NCBI GenBank assembly: GCA_964569715.1
Contig: CAZMUD010000018.1
Location: 1-18,588, forward strand
Source: CAZMUD01 sp964569715
GTDB taxonomy: Bacteria > Chloroflexota > Dehalococcoidia > Dehalococcoidales > UBA2162
DNA length: 18,588 nucleotides
Direction: 5' to 3'
The notes beneath the pieces are model-generated. The model saw nothing but the letters and a program-made list of their open reading frames with translations, ran no database searches and was not told the origin of the DNA. The position numbers and the translations under genes were made by a program. Positions 1 through 6,171 of this stretch are shown here, piece after piece; position 1 is the first letter of the stretch, and every line of letters begins with the position of its first letter.

Positions 1-923
1 TAGAAAACCACATGCCTGAGGTAATCGTTATTGATGAGATTGGCACCGAGCTTGAGGCTCAGGCAGCCCGAACTATTGCTGAACGTGGGGTTCAACTTGT
101 CGGCACCGCCCACGGTAACACCCTGGAAAACCTGATGATGAACCCCACCCTATGTGACCTTATTGGCGGTATTCAGAGCGTAACCCTGGGTGATGAAGAG
201 GCAAAACGGCGGGGCACTCAAAAATCCATCCTGGAGCGTATGTCGCCGCCTACCTTTGATATTGTCGTTGAAATTCAGGACTGGGATAAGGTAGCCATTC
301 ACCCCGATGTTGACCAGGCGGTGGATGCTACTCTGCGGGGTCGCCCTCCCTCCACCGAAACACGCTGGCTGGATGAGACGGGAGAGGTCAAAATAGAAAA
401 GGCAGTGCCGGTCACTACCACCAGGAAACCGGCTAAAGGCAAGCAAGCAACTAAGGAAAGTATCCCGCACAAGCTCTACCTTTTCGGTGTAAACCGGGGA
501 CGATTTGAGCAGATGACAAAAGAGATGCAACTGGATGCGAGTGTAGTTGAAAATCTCACTGATGCCGACCTGCTTGTAACCTCTAAACACCACTACCGCC
601 GAAAGCCACAAAAGGTCAGGGAGGCTGAAGCGGCCAATCTGCCCATCTATGTTCTTAGAAGCAACACGCCATCTCAAGTCAGGCAGTTTTTAAGTACTCT
701 CTACCCCTCAGACAGCACCGACAAGGCAGACTCTTTGAAGGTAGCCCTTAACGAGGCACAGGAAGCGGTCAACCTGGTAAAGAACGGGCAGGGAACAGTA
801 GAACTCAGTCCCCAGAGTGCCTACATCCGGCGCCTGCAGCACATCATCGCCGAAAGAAACGACCTATCCTCAAAAAGCTCCGGCAAAGAACCCCAGAGAA
901 GGGTGAGGATTTTTAAGGGGTAG
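1..923 (+). CDS. AAA ATPase with C-terminal R3H domain (SpoIIIAA/Ycf45-like), 5'-truncated by window edge
   Basis: The frame is open to the left edge (the first full codon is at base 3, before the ATG at 12), so this is the C-terminal part of a longer protein whose Walker A motif would lie upstream. What is visible starts with a Walker B-like strand (VIVIDEIG), followed by the GTAHG sensor region usual in the SpoIIIAA/Ycf45 type of P-loop ATPase. A variable linker follows, then a C-terminal R3H module with the diagnostic Arg-x3-His (RRLQH) and a closing RRVRIF strand typical of R3H folds that bind single-stranded nucleic acid. The family is widespread and poorly characterised; a nucleic-acid-dependent ATPase role is inference. 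The next gene starts 9 bases after the stop, so the two may be co-transcribed. Confidence 0.85.
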   Translation, partial: ENHMPEVIVIDEIGTELEAQAARTIAERGVQLVGTAHGNTLENLMMNPTLCDLIGGIQSVTLGDEEAKRRGTQKSILERMSPPTFDIVVEIQDWDKVAIHPDVDQAVDATLRGRPPSTETRWLDETGEVKIEKAVPVTTTRKPAKGKQATKESIPHKLYLFGVNRGRFEQMTKEMQLDASVVENLTDADLLVTSKHHYRRKPQKVREAEAANLPIYVLRSNTPSQVRQFLSTLYPSDSTDKADSLKVALNEAQEAVNLVKNGQGTVELSPQSAYIRRLQHIIAERNDLSSKSSGKEPQRRVRIFKG

Positions 924-932
924 GACTGGGTT

Positions 933-1664
933 ATGGTAGAGAAACCACTAAATCAATCCTTGCCGAGAAGGGCATGGGTAGAAACAAAAGAATCATTCCA
1001 CAAAATCTGGTTTTTCTGGAGTGCTCAAGTGGCAGCCGTTGGTGCATTTGCTCTTCTAGGGACAATCTTTACTCCGGAAAACGCTGGTAGGTTGGCATCC
1101 GCTATATATCCAATTGCTAGTGGCGCAGTGGGAGCAGTTGTAGGATTTGGGATTATATATCTAATCTGCCTTATTAAAGCACCATGCAGACAACGGGATG
1201 AGGCTCGCGCTTTATTACAGGCTAAACCAAAACCGATACCACTCCAAAACCGCAAAGAACTTAGGGGGGCAATAGCCTCGGTTGAAAATACTACAATTCA
1301 ATTGGTAAACAAAGTGAACGAACTAAAGAATGCGGATTCTCAAAACCCCTATCTTGCCGAGTTAGCGACCGTTGCCGATGAGGCGTATGACCGTTGGAAT
1401 GAGTCCATGAATGAATTGCGTAGGCAATACCTAATCGCTGGAGATGCATACGAGAGTGTTTGCGTGGAGCTTACTGGTTTCATATGGATGCAGGTCGCAG
1501 CTATAATGGAGAAGCTTAAATATCCTGAAGATATTAAGCCCATCGTTTTGAAGGATGTACTACAATTTGTTGGAGCATTAGGAGGGAGGGTAAAGGAAGC
1601 ACTTCGGAAGATTGATGAGATTAGTGGACAAGCTCCTGATAAGAAAGATCCTCAGACTGAATGA
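933..1664 (+). CDS. Unrecognised two-helix membrane protein
   Basis: This is a 243-residue protein that I do not recognise. A basic N-terminus is followed by two hydrophobic stretches (about residues 27-47 and 57-81) that look like transmembrane helices joined by a short loop. The remaining 160 residues are soluble and mostly helical, with a charged, probably coiled-coil stretch around residues 100-165. This suggests a membrane-anchored protein with a large C-terminal, probably cytoplasmic, domain. The ATG is preceded by only a weak purine stretch, and the gene sits 9 bases after the R3H ATPase gene. Its base composition looks more A/T-rich than the ATPase gene before it, which could mean it was acquired, but it is too short to be sure. 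The long open frame and stop placement support a real gene; function is unknown. Confidence 0.65.
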   Translation: MVEKPLNQSLPRRAWVETKESFHKIWFFWSAQVAAVGAFALLGTIFTPENAGRLASAIYPIASGAVGAVVGFGIIYLICLIKAPCRQRDEARALLQAKPKPIPLQNRKELRGAIASVENTTIQLVNKVNELKNADSQNPYLAELATVADEAYDRWNESMNELRRQYLIAGDAYESVCVELTGFIWMQVAAIMEKLKYPEDIKPIVLKDVLQFVGALGGRVKEALRKIDEISGQAPDKKDPQTE

Positions 1665-1750
1665 GTTGAAGGAGTATATCCCCGAATAGATACGGATTAT
1701 CACGGTTATTAAAGCACCATTCTAATTCGTCCAGATAGGCATCAAGATAT

Positions 1751-1839
1751 AAGGAAAAGGGATTAAAAGGGGCGAAGCCCCTTTTAAAAATTCTCTTCCC
1801 TCTCCCCTTCATAAGGGGAGAGGGATAAAGGGTGAGGGG
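1751..1839 (+). repeat. Two-hairpin intergenic repeat, copy A
   Basis: Two perfect hairpins lie in tandem. The first has an 11-bp stem (1763-1773 with 1777-1787) closed by a GAA triloop and running into TTTT, so it resembles a short intrinsic terminator. The second has a 12-bp stem (1798-1809 with 1813-1824) and a 3-base loop. The copy ends in GGGTGAGGGG, just upstream of the radical SAM gene. Related copies occur at 6071-6157 and, on the other strand, 8847-8930, 9771-9837 and 12360-12470. Confidence 0.85.
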
Positions 1840-1840
1840 T

Positions 1841-1846
1841 TATAAT
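1841..1846 (+). promoter_or_regulatory. Possible -10 box for the radical SAM gene
   Basis: A TATAAT directly follows repeat copy A and ends 8 bases before the ATG at 1855. Transcription from it would start at or next to the start codon, giving a leaderless message. This would fit the lack of a well-spaced Shine-Dalgarno sequence. No convincing -35 box is present (the expected position reads GAGAGG), so confidence is low. Confidence 0.3.
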
Positions 1847-1854
1847 ATAAATTT

Positions 1855-3450
1855 ATGAGCCGAAATAACATTAAAGAAGCCAAAAAACACCTCTCCCGTG
1901 AGACAGGCACCATCTTCAAAGACTGGGGAGGCAAAATCCCTATCGCTCTCATCTACCCGAACTCCTATTATTTAGGCATGTCCAACCTGGGAATTCACGC
2001 CATCTACAGTCTGCTAAACAGCTATCAGAATATCGTCTGCGAGAGAGTTTTCTGGGATAAAAAAGAAAAGGCCGAGCCAATAACTACCCTCAGCCTGGAA
2101 TCTCAGCGACCGCTTTCCGATTTTGCCGTCCTCGCTTTTTCTGTCACCTACGAGCTTGACTACTTCAATGTGGTGCATATTCTCAAAGCCAGTGGCATCC
2201 CCCTGTATGCTGCCGACCGTGATGAGAGACACCCGCTGGTTATTGCCGGTGGTCCCTGCGTTATAGCCAACCCCCTGCCCCTATCCCCATTCTTTGATTG
2301 CCTGTGCATCGGTGAGGCAGAGTCAATACTGCCGACTATGCTGCCCGTGCTAGCCGAAGGTATTCAAGGTAGGCGCTATGAGCTGTTGAAGGCGCTAGCC
2401 TCGCTGCCCGGCGTCTGTGTGCCACAATCCTATACTGGAACCCCCGTGGCTCGCCAGTGGGCAACCAACCTGGATGACTTCCCGGTCAACTCTGCCATAC
2501 TCACTCCAGACACCGAGCTGGGCAACCTCTATCTCATTGAGGTAGAGCGGGGCTGCAACTGGGGCTGCCGCTTTTGCCTGGTCAGCAATGCCTTTCGCCC
2601 CATGCGCTTTCGCTCTATAGACAAGCTATTAGCCCAGGCTGAGCAAGGGCTGCGGCACAGGAAACGCCTGGGACTGGTAGGAGCGGCTGTTTCCGACCAC
2701 CCCCGGTTTGAGGAGCTACTAATCAAGCTGCAGCAGATGGGGGCTGAACTCTCCATCAGCTCGCTACGAATAAAACCCCTCCCTCACATAGCATTAAGAG
2801 AAATGGCTAAAGCGGGAGCACGAACTATCGCCCTTGCCCCTGAGGCTGGCTCCCAGCGCCTGCGCCAGGTGATTAAAAAGGGCATCTCCGAAGACGACGT
2901 CCTGGAATCAATGTATAAGGTAGCCGTGCAGAGCATAAAACAGCTCAAGCTCTACTTTATGATTGGCTTACCCTCAGAGACTGATGCTGATATAGAGGAA
3001 ATGGTAGACCTGACCCTCAGGTGCAAGGCTATTCTTGATAGGCAGCAAACTGGCTGCCGCCTTACCCTGAGCATTGCCCCCTTTGTGCCCAAGGCAGGCA
3101 CACCCTTCCAGTGGCTACCTATGGAGGAACTCTCCACGCTGAATCGCCGTTTGTCTCTACTCAAAAACAACCTGCTGCCAAAAGGAATAAAGCTCAAATG
3201 TGAAAGCCCAGCCTGGAGCCAGGTTCAAGGGGTTTTAGCCCGGGGAGATATCAAATTAGCCGAGGTGCTGGCCAATATAGAAGAGGTATCACTATCTGGC
3301 TGGCGCAAAGCTGTAAATAAATGCCACCTAGATATCGATTTTTATCTTCACCAAAGGTGGGCTACTACCGAAAAACTACCCTGGGCAATACTGGACTCAG
3401 GCACCGAACCCGGTTACCTTGAACTCGAGCTGAATAGAGCACTGGGTTAG
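1855..3450 (+). CDS. TIGR03960-like radical SAM protein with B12-binding-type N-terminal domain
   Basis: This 531-residue protein resembles the uncharacterised TIGR03960-type radical SAM family. Its N-terminal region (about residues 25-190) has family hallmarks: IYPNSYYLGMSNLG, a FSVTYELDYFNV strand and AGGPCV, resembling a cobalamin-binding fold. The radical SAM core begins near residue 228, with the [4Fe-4S] ligands C234, C238 and C241 in RGCNWGCRFC (CxxxCxxC). It continues through APEAGSQRLR and a YFMIGLPSETDADI stretch typical of these TIM barrels. Many relatives are followed by a DUF2344 gene or domain; none is seen here, because the protein ends after the radical SAM domain and a short C-terminal extension. 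Substrate is unknown. The gene stands alone between repeat copy A and the pan-operon promoter. Confidence 0.85.
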   Translation: MSRNNIKEAKKHLSRETGTIFKDWGGKIPIALIYPNSYYLGMSNLGIHAIYSLLNSYQNIVCERVFWDKKEKAEPITTLSLESQRPLSDFAVLAFSVTYELDYFNVVHILKASGIPLYAADRDERHPLVIAGGPCVIANPLPLSPFFDCLCIGEAESILPTMLPVLAEGIQGRRYELLKALASLPGVCVPQSYTGTPVARQWATNLDDFPVNSAILTPDTELGNLYLIEVERGCNWGCRFCLVSNAFRPMRFRSIDKLLAQAEQGLRHRKRLGLVGAAVSDHPRFEELLIKLQQMGAELSISSLRIKPLPHIALREMAKAGARTIALAPEAGSQRLRQVIKKGISEDDVLESMYKVAVQSIKQLKLYFMIGLPSETDADIEEMVDLTLRCKAILDRQQTGCRLTLSIAPFVPKAGTPFQWLPMEELSTLNRRLSLLKNNLLPKGIKLKCESPAWSQVQGVLARGDIKLAEVLANIEEVSLSGWRKAVNKCHLDIDFYLHQRWATTEKLPWAILDSGTEPGYLELELNRALG

Positions 3451-3469
3451 AACCAACGAGAACAGACTA

Positions 3470-3498
3470 TTGACAAACTACCGTTAGTTTGTTATAAT
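3470..3498 (+). promoter_or_regulatory. Consensus sigma-70 promoter of the pan operon
   Basis: TTGACA (3470-3475) and TATAAT (3493-3498) are both perfect consensus hexamers, separated by the ideal 17 bases. Transcription would start near 3504-3507. It lies 20 bases after the radical SAM stop codon and about 187 bases before the first start codon of the pan cluster, which leaves a long leader. Confidence 0.8.
3473..3492 (+). promoter_or_regulatory. Perfect dyad operator candidate in the promoter spacer
   Basis: ACAAACTA (3473-3480) and TAGTTTGT (3485-3492) form an 8+8 perfect inverted repeat around CCGT. It overlaps the end of the -35 box and fills the spacer up to the -10. The placement suits a repressor that blocks polymerase, and the shape and position recall operators of TetR-family regulators. 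No regulator gene is present in the window, so the binding protein is unknown. Confidence 0.55.
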
Positions 3499-3592
3499 TG
3501 TATCCTAAATATAAGCCATCGACTAAGTAGCGGTGAGCTTTTAGTCTAGTAACGGACATTAATAACTTGAGTCGCTTGGATCGGATACGACC

Positions 3593-3629
3593 GAGACGGC
3601 AAAAATAGGGTTTTTTTGGATGCCTTCTC
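3593..3629 (+). promoter_or_regulatory. Candidate antiterminator of the pan leader
   Basis: GAGACGGC (3593-3600) is a near copy (7 of 8) of the terminator's 3' arm GAGAAGGC (3641-3648). It can therefore pair at 7 of 8 positions with the terminator's 5' arm GCCTTCTC (3622-3629). The adjacent AAAAA (3601-3605) can pair with the T run at 3611-3617, extending this alternative hairpin. Its 5' strand overlaps the CCGA arm of the upstream stem, so upstream folding and antitermination would be mutually exclusive. Confidence 0.55.
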
Positions 3630-3654
3630 TGGCTGTGTCTGAGAAGGCTTTTTT
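3622..3654 (+). terminator. Intrinsic terminator in the pan leader (attenuator)
   Basis: The 8-bp perfect stem GCCTTCTC (3622-3629) with GAGAAGGC (3641-3648) encloses an 11-base loop and is followed directly by six T residues (3649-3654). It lies after the promoter and before the ribosome-binding site at 3671, so it can only act on transcripts heading into the pan cluster, as an attenuator. Confidence 0.8.
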
Positions 3655-3684
3655 AATCTCAATTTGGCTCAAGGAGAAACTAAA

Positions 3685-4560
3685 ATGCTCAAGTTAGGAT
3701 TCATTGGAGCCGGAACTGTCGGCACTGCCCTATCTACTAGGTTGAGCGAGAGGGGCTACCAGGTAGTTGCCGTATCCAGCCGAAGCCAGACCTCGGCGGA
3801 AAAGCTGGCACAGGCAATCAGCGGTTGCCAGGCTGCCAACAACAATCAGGCTGTGGCCGACGCTGCTGAGCTTGTCTTTATCACTACCCCCGATGATGCT
3901 ATCGCCCCGGTAGTATCTGAAATAAAGTGGCACTCCGGGCAGAGTGTAGTTCACTGTAGCGGTGCTGATTCAACTGACATTCTGGAACCAGCCAAGAAAT
4001 CAGATGCCCGGGTTGGCGCTTTTCATCCCCTGCAGAGCTTTGCCAGTGTAAAACAAGCCATAGACAATATACCGGGCTCGACCTTCGCCATAGAGGCTGA
4101 GGAACCCCTGCTCACCACGCTCAAGGATATGGCTACCACCCTTGATGGCCAATGGATAGAGTTAAAGGCAAGTGACAAGGTACTTTACCATGCGGCCGCT
4201 GTTATTGCCTGCAACTATATGGTAACACTCATTAAGTTAGCCACTGACCTGTGGCAGACCTTTAATGTTCCAACACAGCAAGCGACTAAGGCACTAATGC
4301 CGTTGCTGCGAGGAACACTCAACAATATCGACAATGTTGGCATACCCCAGTGCCTCACCGGTCCGATTGCGCGGGGTGATACCGGGACTATTGAGAAGCA
4401 CCTCAACGCTTTACAGAAAATGGCTCCTGCTCTGCTCTCCACTTACCGTGAGCTTGGTCTCCAGACCATCCCGGTTGCTTTAGGTAAAGGGAAAATCAAT
4501 CAACACCAGGCAGAGGAGCTACAGGCTATACTAAAACAACTCAAAGAGTCTTCGACCTGA
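3685..4560 (+). CDS. panG: Rossmann/DUF2520 protein, probable PanG-type ketopantoate reductase
   Basis: The probable role is NAD(P)H-dependent reduction of ketopantoate to pantoate in the cytoplasm. This 291-residue protein opens with a dinucleotide-binding fold (LGFIGAGTVGTAL, GxGxxG) and has VFITTPDDAI and HCSGADSTDIL strands. It continues with the FHPLQSF motif and a helical DUF2520 domain from about residue 145. Francisella PanG is, as I recall, a member of this reductase type. Here the gene leads directly into panD and panB and no panE or ilvC is visible, so it would supply the missing step; that assignment is inference from family and context. I chose ATG 3685 because AAGGAG (3671-3676) lies 8 bases upstream; a TTG at 3664 would put that site inside the gene. 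Expression should depend on the attenuator just upstream. Confidence 0.8.
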   Translation: MLKLGFIGAGTVGTALSTRLSERGYQVVAVSSRSQTSAEKLAQAISGCQAANNNQAVADAAELVFITTPDDAIAPVVSEIKWHSGQSVVHCSGADSTDILEPAKKSDARVGAFHPLQSFASVKQAIDNIPGSTFAIEAEEPLLTTLKDMATTLDGQWIELKASDKVLYHAAAVIACNYMVTLIKLATDLWQTFNVPTQQATKALMPLLRGTLNNIDNVGIPQCLTGPIARGDTGTIEKHLNALQKMAPALLSTYRELGLQTIPVALGKGKINQHQAEELQAILKQLKESST

Positions 4561-4592
4561 ATGAATAAAAGGTAATTAAGGGGGTGAGTCCA

Positions 4593-4964
4593 ATGAGAGT
4601 AATGCTTAGAAGCAAAATCCACCGAGCCTGTGTTACCGATGTCAATATTGACTATGAAGGCAGTATTACCATTGACAAAAAGCTTATGGAAGAGGCCGAT
4701 ATTCTCCCCTACGAACAAGTGGCAGTGCTGAATATCAACAATGGTGCCCGTTTTATTACCTATGCCATTGAGGGTGAGAAAGGTGAAATCTGCATAAACG
4801 GGGCTGCTGCCAGATTAGCCGCCAAAGGAGATGTTGTTATCATCCTTTCCTACTCTTATGTTGAGGATGCAGAAGCCGGCAACACTACACCCAAACTGGT
4901 ATATGTTGATGCCAAAAACGCTATCACTGAAACTAAGCGAGCAGTCGAGGCTATGACCCTCTAG
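4593..4964 (+). CDS. panD: Aspartate 1-decarboxylase
   Basis: This enzyme decarboxylates aspartate to beta-alanine, one of the two halves of pantothenate. The protein is 123 residues, usual for the family. It begins MRVMLRSKIHRACVTD and contains the self-processing site YEGS at residues 21-24: cleavage between Gly23 and Ser24 would generate the pyruvoyl cofactor on the alpha chain. The conserved RFITYAI and NGAAARLA segments follow. I chose ATG 4593 because AAGGGGGTG lies just upstream with good spacing; an in-frame GTG at 4584 sits inside that ribosome-binding site. It is 32 bases after panG and 8 bases before panB, which is operon spacing. Confidence 0.95.
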   Translation: MRVMLRSKIHRACVTDVNIDYEGSITIDKKLMEEADILPYEQVAVLNINNGARFITYAIEGEKGEICINGAAARLAAKGDVVIILSYSYVEDAEAGNTTPKLVYVDAKNAITETKRAVEAMTL

Positions 4965-4972
4965 GAGGCAGA

Positions 4973-5803
4973 ATGATGCGCATTAATATAAACCAGATAA
5001 AGGAAATGAAACAAAAGGGTGAGAAAATCACCATGCTCACCGCCTATGACTACTCCACAGCCAAGATAGTTGATGAGGCAGGCATACCACTGATTCTGGT
5101 TGGAGATAGCTTAGGTATGGTAGTCCTGGGTTATGAATCAACCATACCAGTAACTATGGACGAGATGCTTCATCACACCAAAGCTGTGGTTAGAGGCACC
5201 AAACAGGCGATGGTAATTGGTGATATGCCATTTATGACCTACCACGTCAGTGTTGATGATGCTCTCAGGAATGCCGCCCGCTTTATTCAGGAGGCTGGCG
5301 CCCAGGCGGTTAAGCTTGAGGGGGGTGTAACCGTAGCCGAAAAGGTAAGACGGGTGGTGGAATGCGGCATCCCGGTTATGGGTCATATTGGACTTACCCC
5401 CCAGTCAATCCACCAGTTCGGTGGCTTTAAGGTGCAGGGTAGAACCCCGGAGGCAGCAATCAGGATGATTGAAGACGCCAGAGCACTGGAAGAGGCTGGA
5501 GCCTTCAGTGTTGTCCTGGAGACTGTCCCAACGCCACTGGCAGCCCTAATTACTCACAAAATAGGTATTCCTACTATCGGTATCGGTGCCGGCATAGGCT
5601 GCAATGGTCAGGTTCAGGTTATCAACGACATTCTAGGTTCGTTTGCTGACTTTGTTCCCAAGCACGCCAAGCAATATGCCAAGCTTGCCGATATTATCCG
5701 AAGTGCTGTTACCGAATATGATAATGAGGTAAAAGCCGGCACCTTCCCGACTGACAAGCAAAGCTTCTCTATGGATGAAAGTATATTAGCCGGACTGAAA
5801 TAG
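4973..5803 (+). CDS. panB: 3-methyl-2-oxobutanoate hydroxymethyltransferase (ketopantoate hydroxymethyltransferase)
   Basis: This enzyme transfers a hydroxymethyl group from 5,10-methylene-tetrahydrofolate to 2-ketoisovalerate, giving ketopantoate. The 276-residue TIM-barrel protein shows the family's metal and substrate residues: D45 in LVGDSLG, D84 in VIGDMPF, K114 and E116 in AVKLEGG, and catalytic E183 in VVLETVP. The HIGLTPQS and IGIGAG segments are also intact. AGGAGG (4963-4968) overlaps the panD stop codon. Two adjacent ATGs (4973, 4976) are possible starts; the second has the better 7-base spacing, and the difference is one residue. It is clearly co-transcribed with panG and panD. 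A repeat-rich gap follows before panC. Confidence 0.96.
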   Translation: MMRININQIKEMKQKGEKITMLTAYDYSTAKIVDEAGIPLILVGDSLGMVVLGYESTIPVTMDEMLHHTKAVVRGTKQAMVIGDMPFMTYHVSVDDALRNAARFIQEAGAQAVKLEGGVTVAEKVRRVVECGIPVMGHIGLTPQSIHQFGGFKVQGRTPEAAIRMIEDARALEEAGAFSVVLETVPTPLAALITHKIGIPTIGIGAGIGCNGQVQVINDILGSFADFVPKHAKQYAKLADIIRSAVTEYDNEVKAGTFPTDKQSFSMDESILAGLK

Positions 5804-5837
5804 ACAAGTAGACAAGGAAACTTTGTTCGGTCCCGCA

Positions 5838-5966
5838 TGTCATTGCGAGGAGTGTGATTCCTCGCCTGTCATTGCGAGGGACAGAGTCCCGAAGCAATCT
5901 CTACCCAGGCTCGGAACAGGCTCTACAATCTTTAGGAAGGGATTGTTTCGCTTCGCTCGCAATGAC
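5838..5966. repeat. Inverted-repeat element of the TGTCATTGCGAGG type
   Basis: The left arm TGTCATTGCGAGG occurs twice (5838-5850 and 5867-5879). Its reverse complement CTCGCAATGAC lies at 5956-5966. Inside these, GAAGCAATC (5891-5899) faces GATTGTTTC (5941-5949) with one mismatch. The whole can fold into a long stem and looks like a small non-coding, MITE-like element. Similar TGTCATTGCGAGG repeats are common intergenic elements in many bacterial genomes. The duplicated left arm suggests a nested or partially duplicated copy. Confidence 0.8.
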
Positions 5967-6020
5967 GGGGAACCCTGTTGAGGGCAAGAGGTCACTTAAT
6001 AAGAGGAGTTCAAGAGAGAT

Positions 6021-6076
6021 GAAGCCTGCTTCAGCAAGGGGTGTCTAAGAGGGGCGAAGCCTGCTTCAGCAAGGGG
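6021..6076 (+). repeat. Short tandem direct repeat next to repeat copy B
   Basis: A 21-base sequence beginning GAAGCCTGCTTC occurs at 6021-6041 and again, identically, at 6056-6076, a 35-base period. Its GAAG..CTTC core resembles the first hairpin of the neighbouring two-hairpin repeat, so it is probably a degenerate duplication of that element. Confidence 0.75.
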
Positions 6077-6157
6077 AGTTCAAGAGGGGCGAAGCCCCTC
6101 TTTATACAATATCTTCCCCCTCTCCTTTGAAGGAGAGGGGGATTAAGGGGGTGAGGT
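6071..6157 (+). repeat. Two-hairpin intergenic repeat, copy B
   Basis: The order matches copy A. After GGGGAGTTC comes a 9-bp stem with a GAA triloop (6082-6090 with 6094-6102), then a 12-bp stem (6116-6127 with 6130-6141), then the tail GGGGGTGAGG ending 15-16 bases before the panC start. Orientation is the same as panC. Confidence 0.85.
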
Positions 6158-6171
6158 AGATAACACCGGCT

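Larger units (their letters stand above)
3505..3654 (+). ncRNA. Structured leader of the pan operon with attenuator architecture
   Basis: This untranslated region of about 150 bases runs from the predicted transcription start to the end of a terminator. A local hairpin pairs GACTAAG (3521-3527) with TTTAGTC (3540-3546) and AGC (3529-3531) with GCT (3537-3539) around GGTGA. The same 5' strand can instead form an 11-bp long-range stem with 3566-3579 (CTT, AGTCG and TGG matching AAG, CGACT and CCA). Downstream, TCGG (3581-3584) pairs with CCGA (3591-3594). A near-repeat, CTA(A)GTARCGG, occurs at 3523-3533 and 3546-3555. Leaders before pan genes in Chloroflexota and other phyla are known to carry the 'pan' RNA motif; I cannot confirm a match by eye. 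No T-box or other familiar riboswitch core was recognised. Confidence 0.6.

Noticed and set aside
3505..3654. T-box, SAM, TPP, FMN, cobalamin or glycine riboswitch in the pan leader
   Set aside because: None of the conserved core sequences of these classes that I know could be found; only the general attenuator layout is supported.
3664..3684. TTG start for the DUF2520 protein, seven codons earlier
   Set aside because: It would place the AAGGAG ribosome-binding site inside the gene and sits only 9 bases after the terminator T run; ATG 3685 is well spaced and gives the expected N-terminus.
5854..6048. 64-residue open frame on the plus strand between panB and panC
   Set aside because: It lies wholly inside the TGTCATTGCGAGG element and neighbouring repeats; RDCFASLAMT-like peptides are a typical false translation of this repeat.
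5838..6157. CRISPR array
   Set aside because: Repeat copies are few, differ in sequence and have no regular spacers; no cas genes are present.
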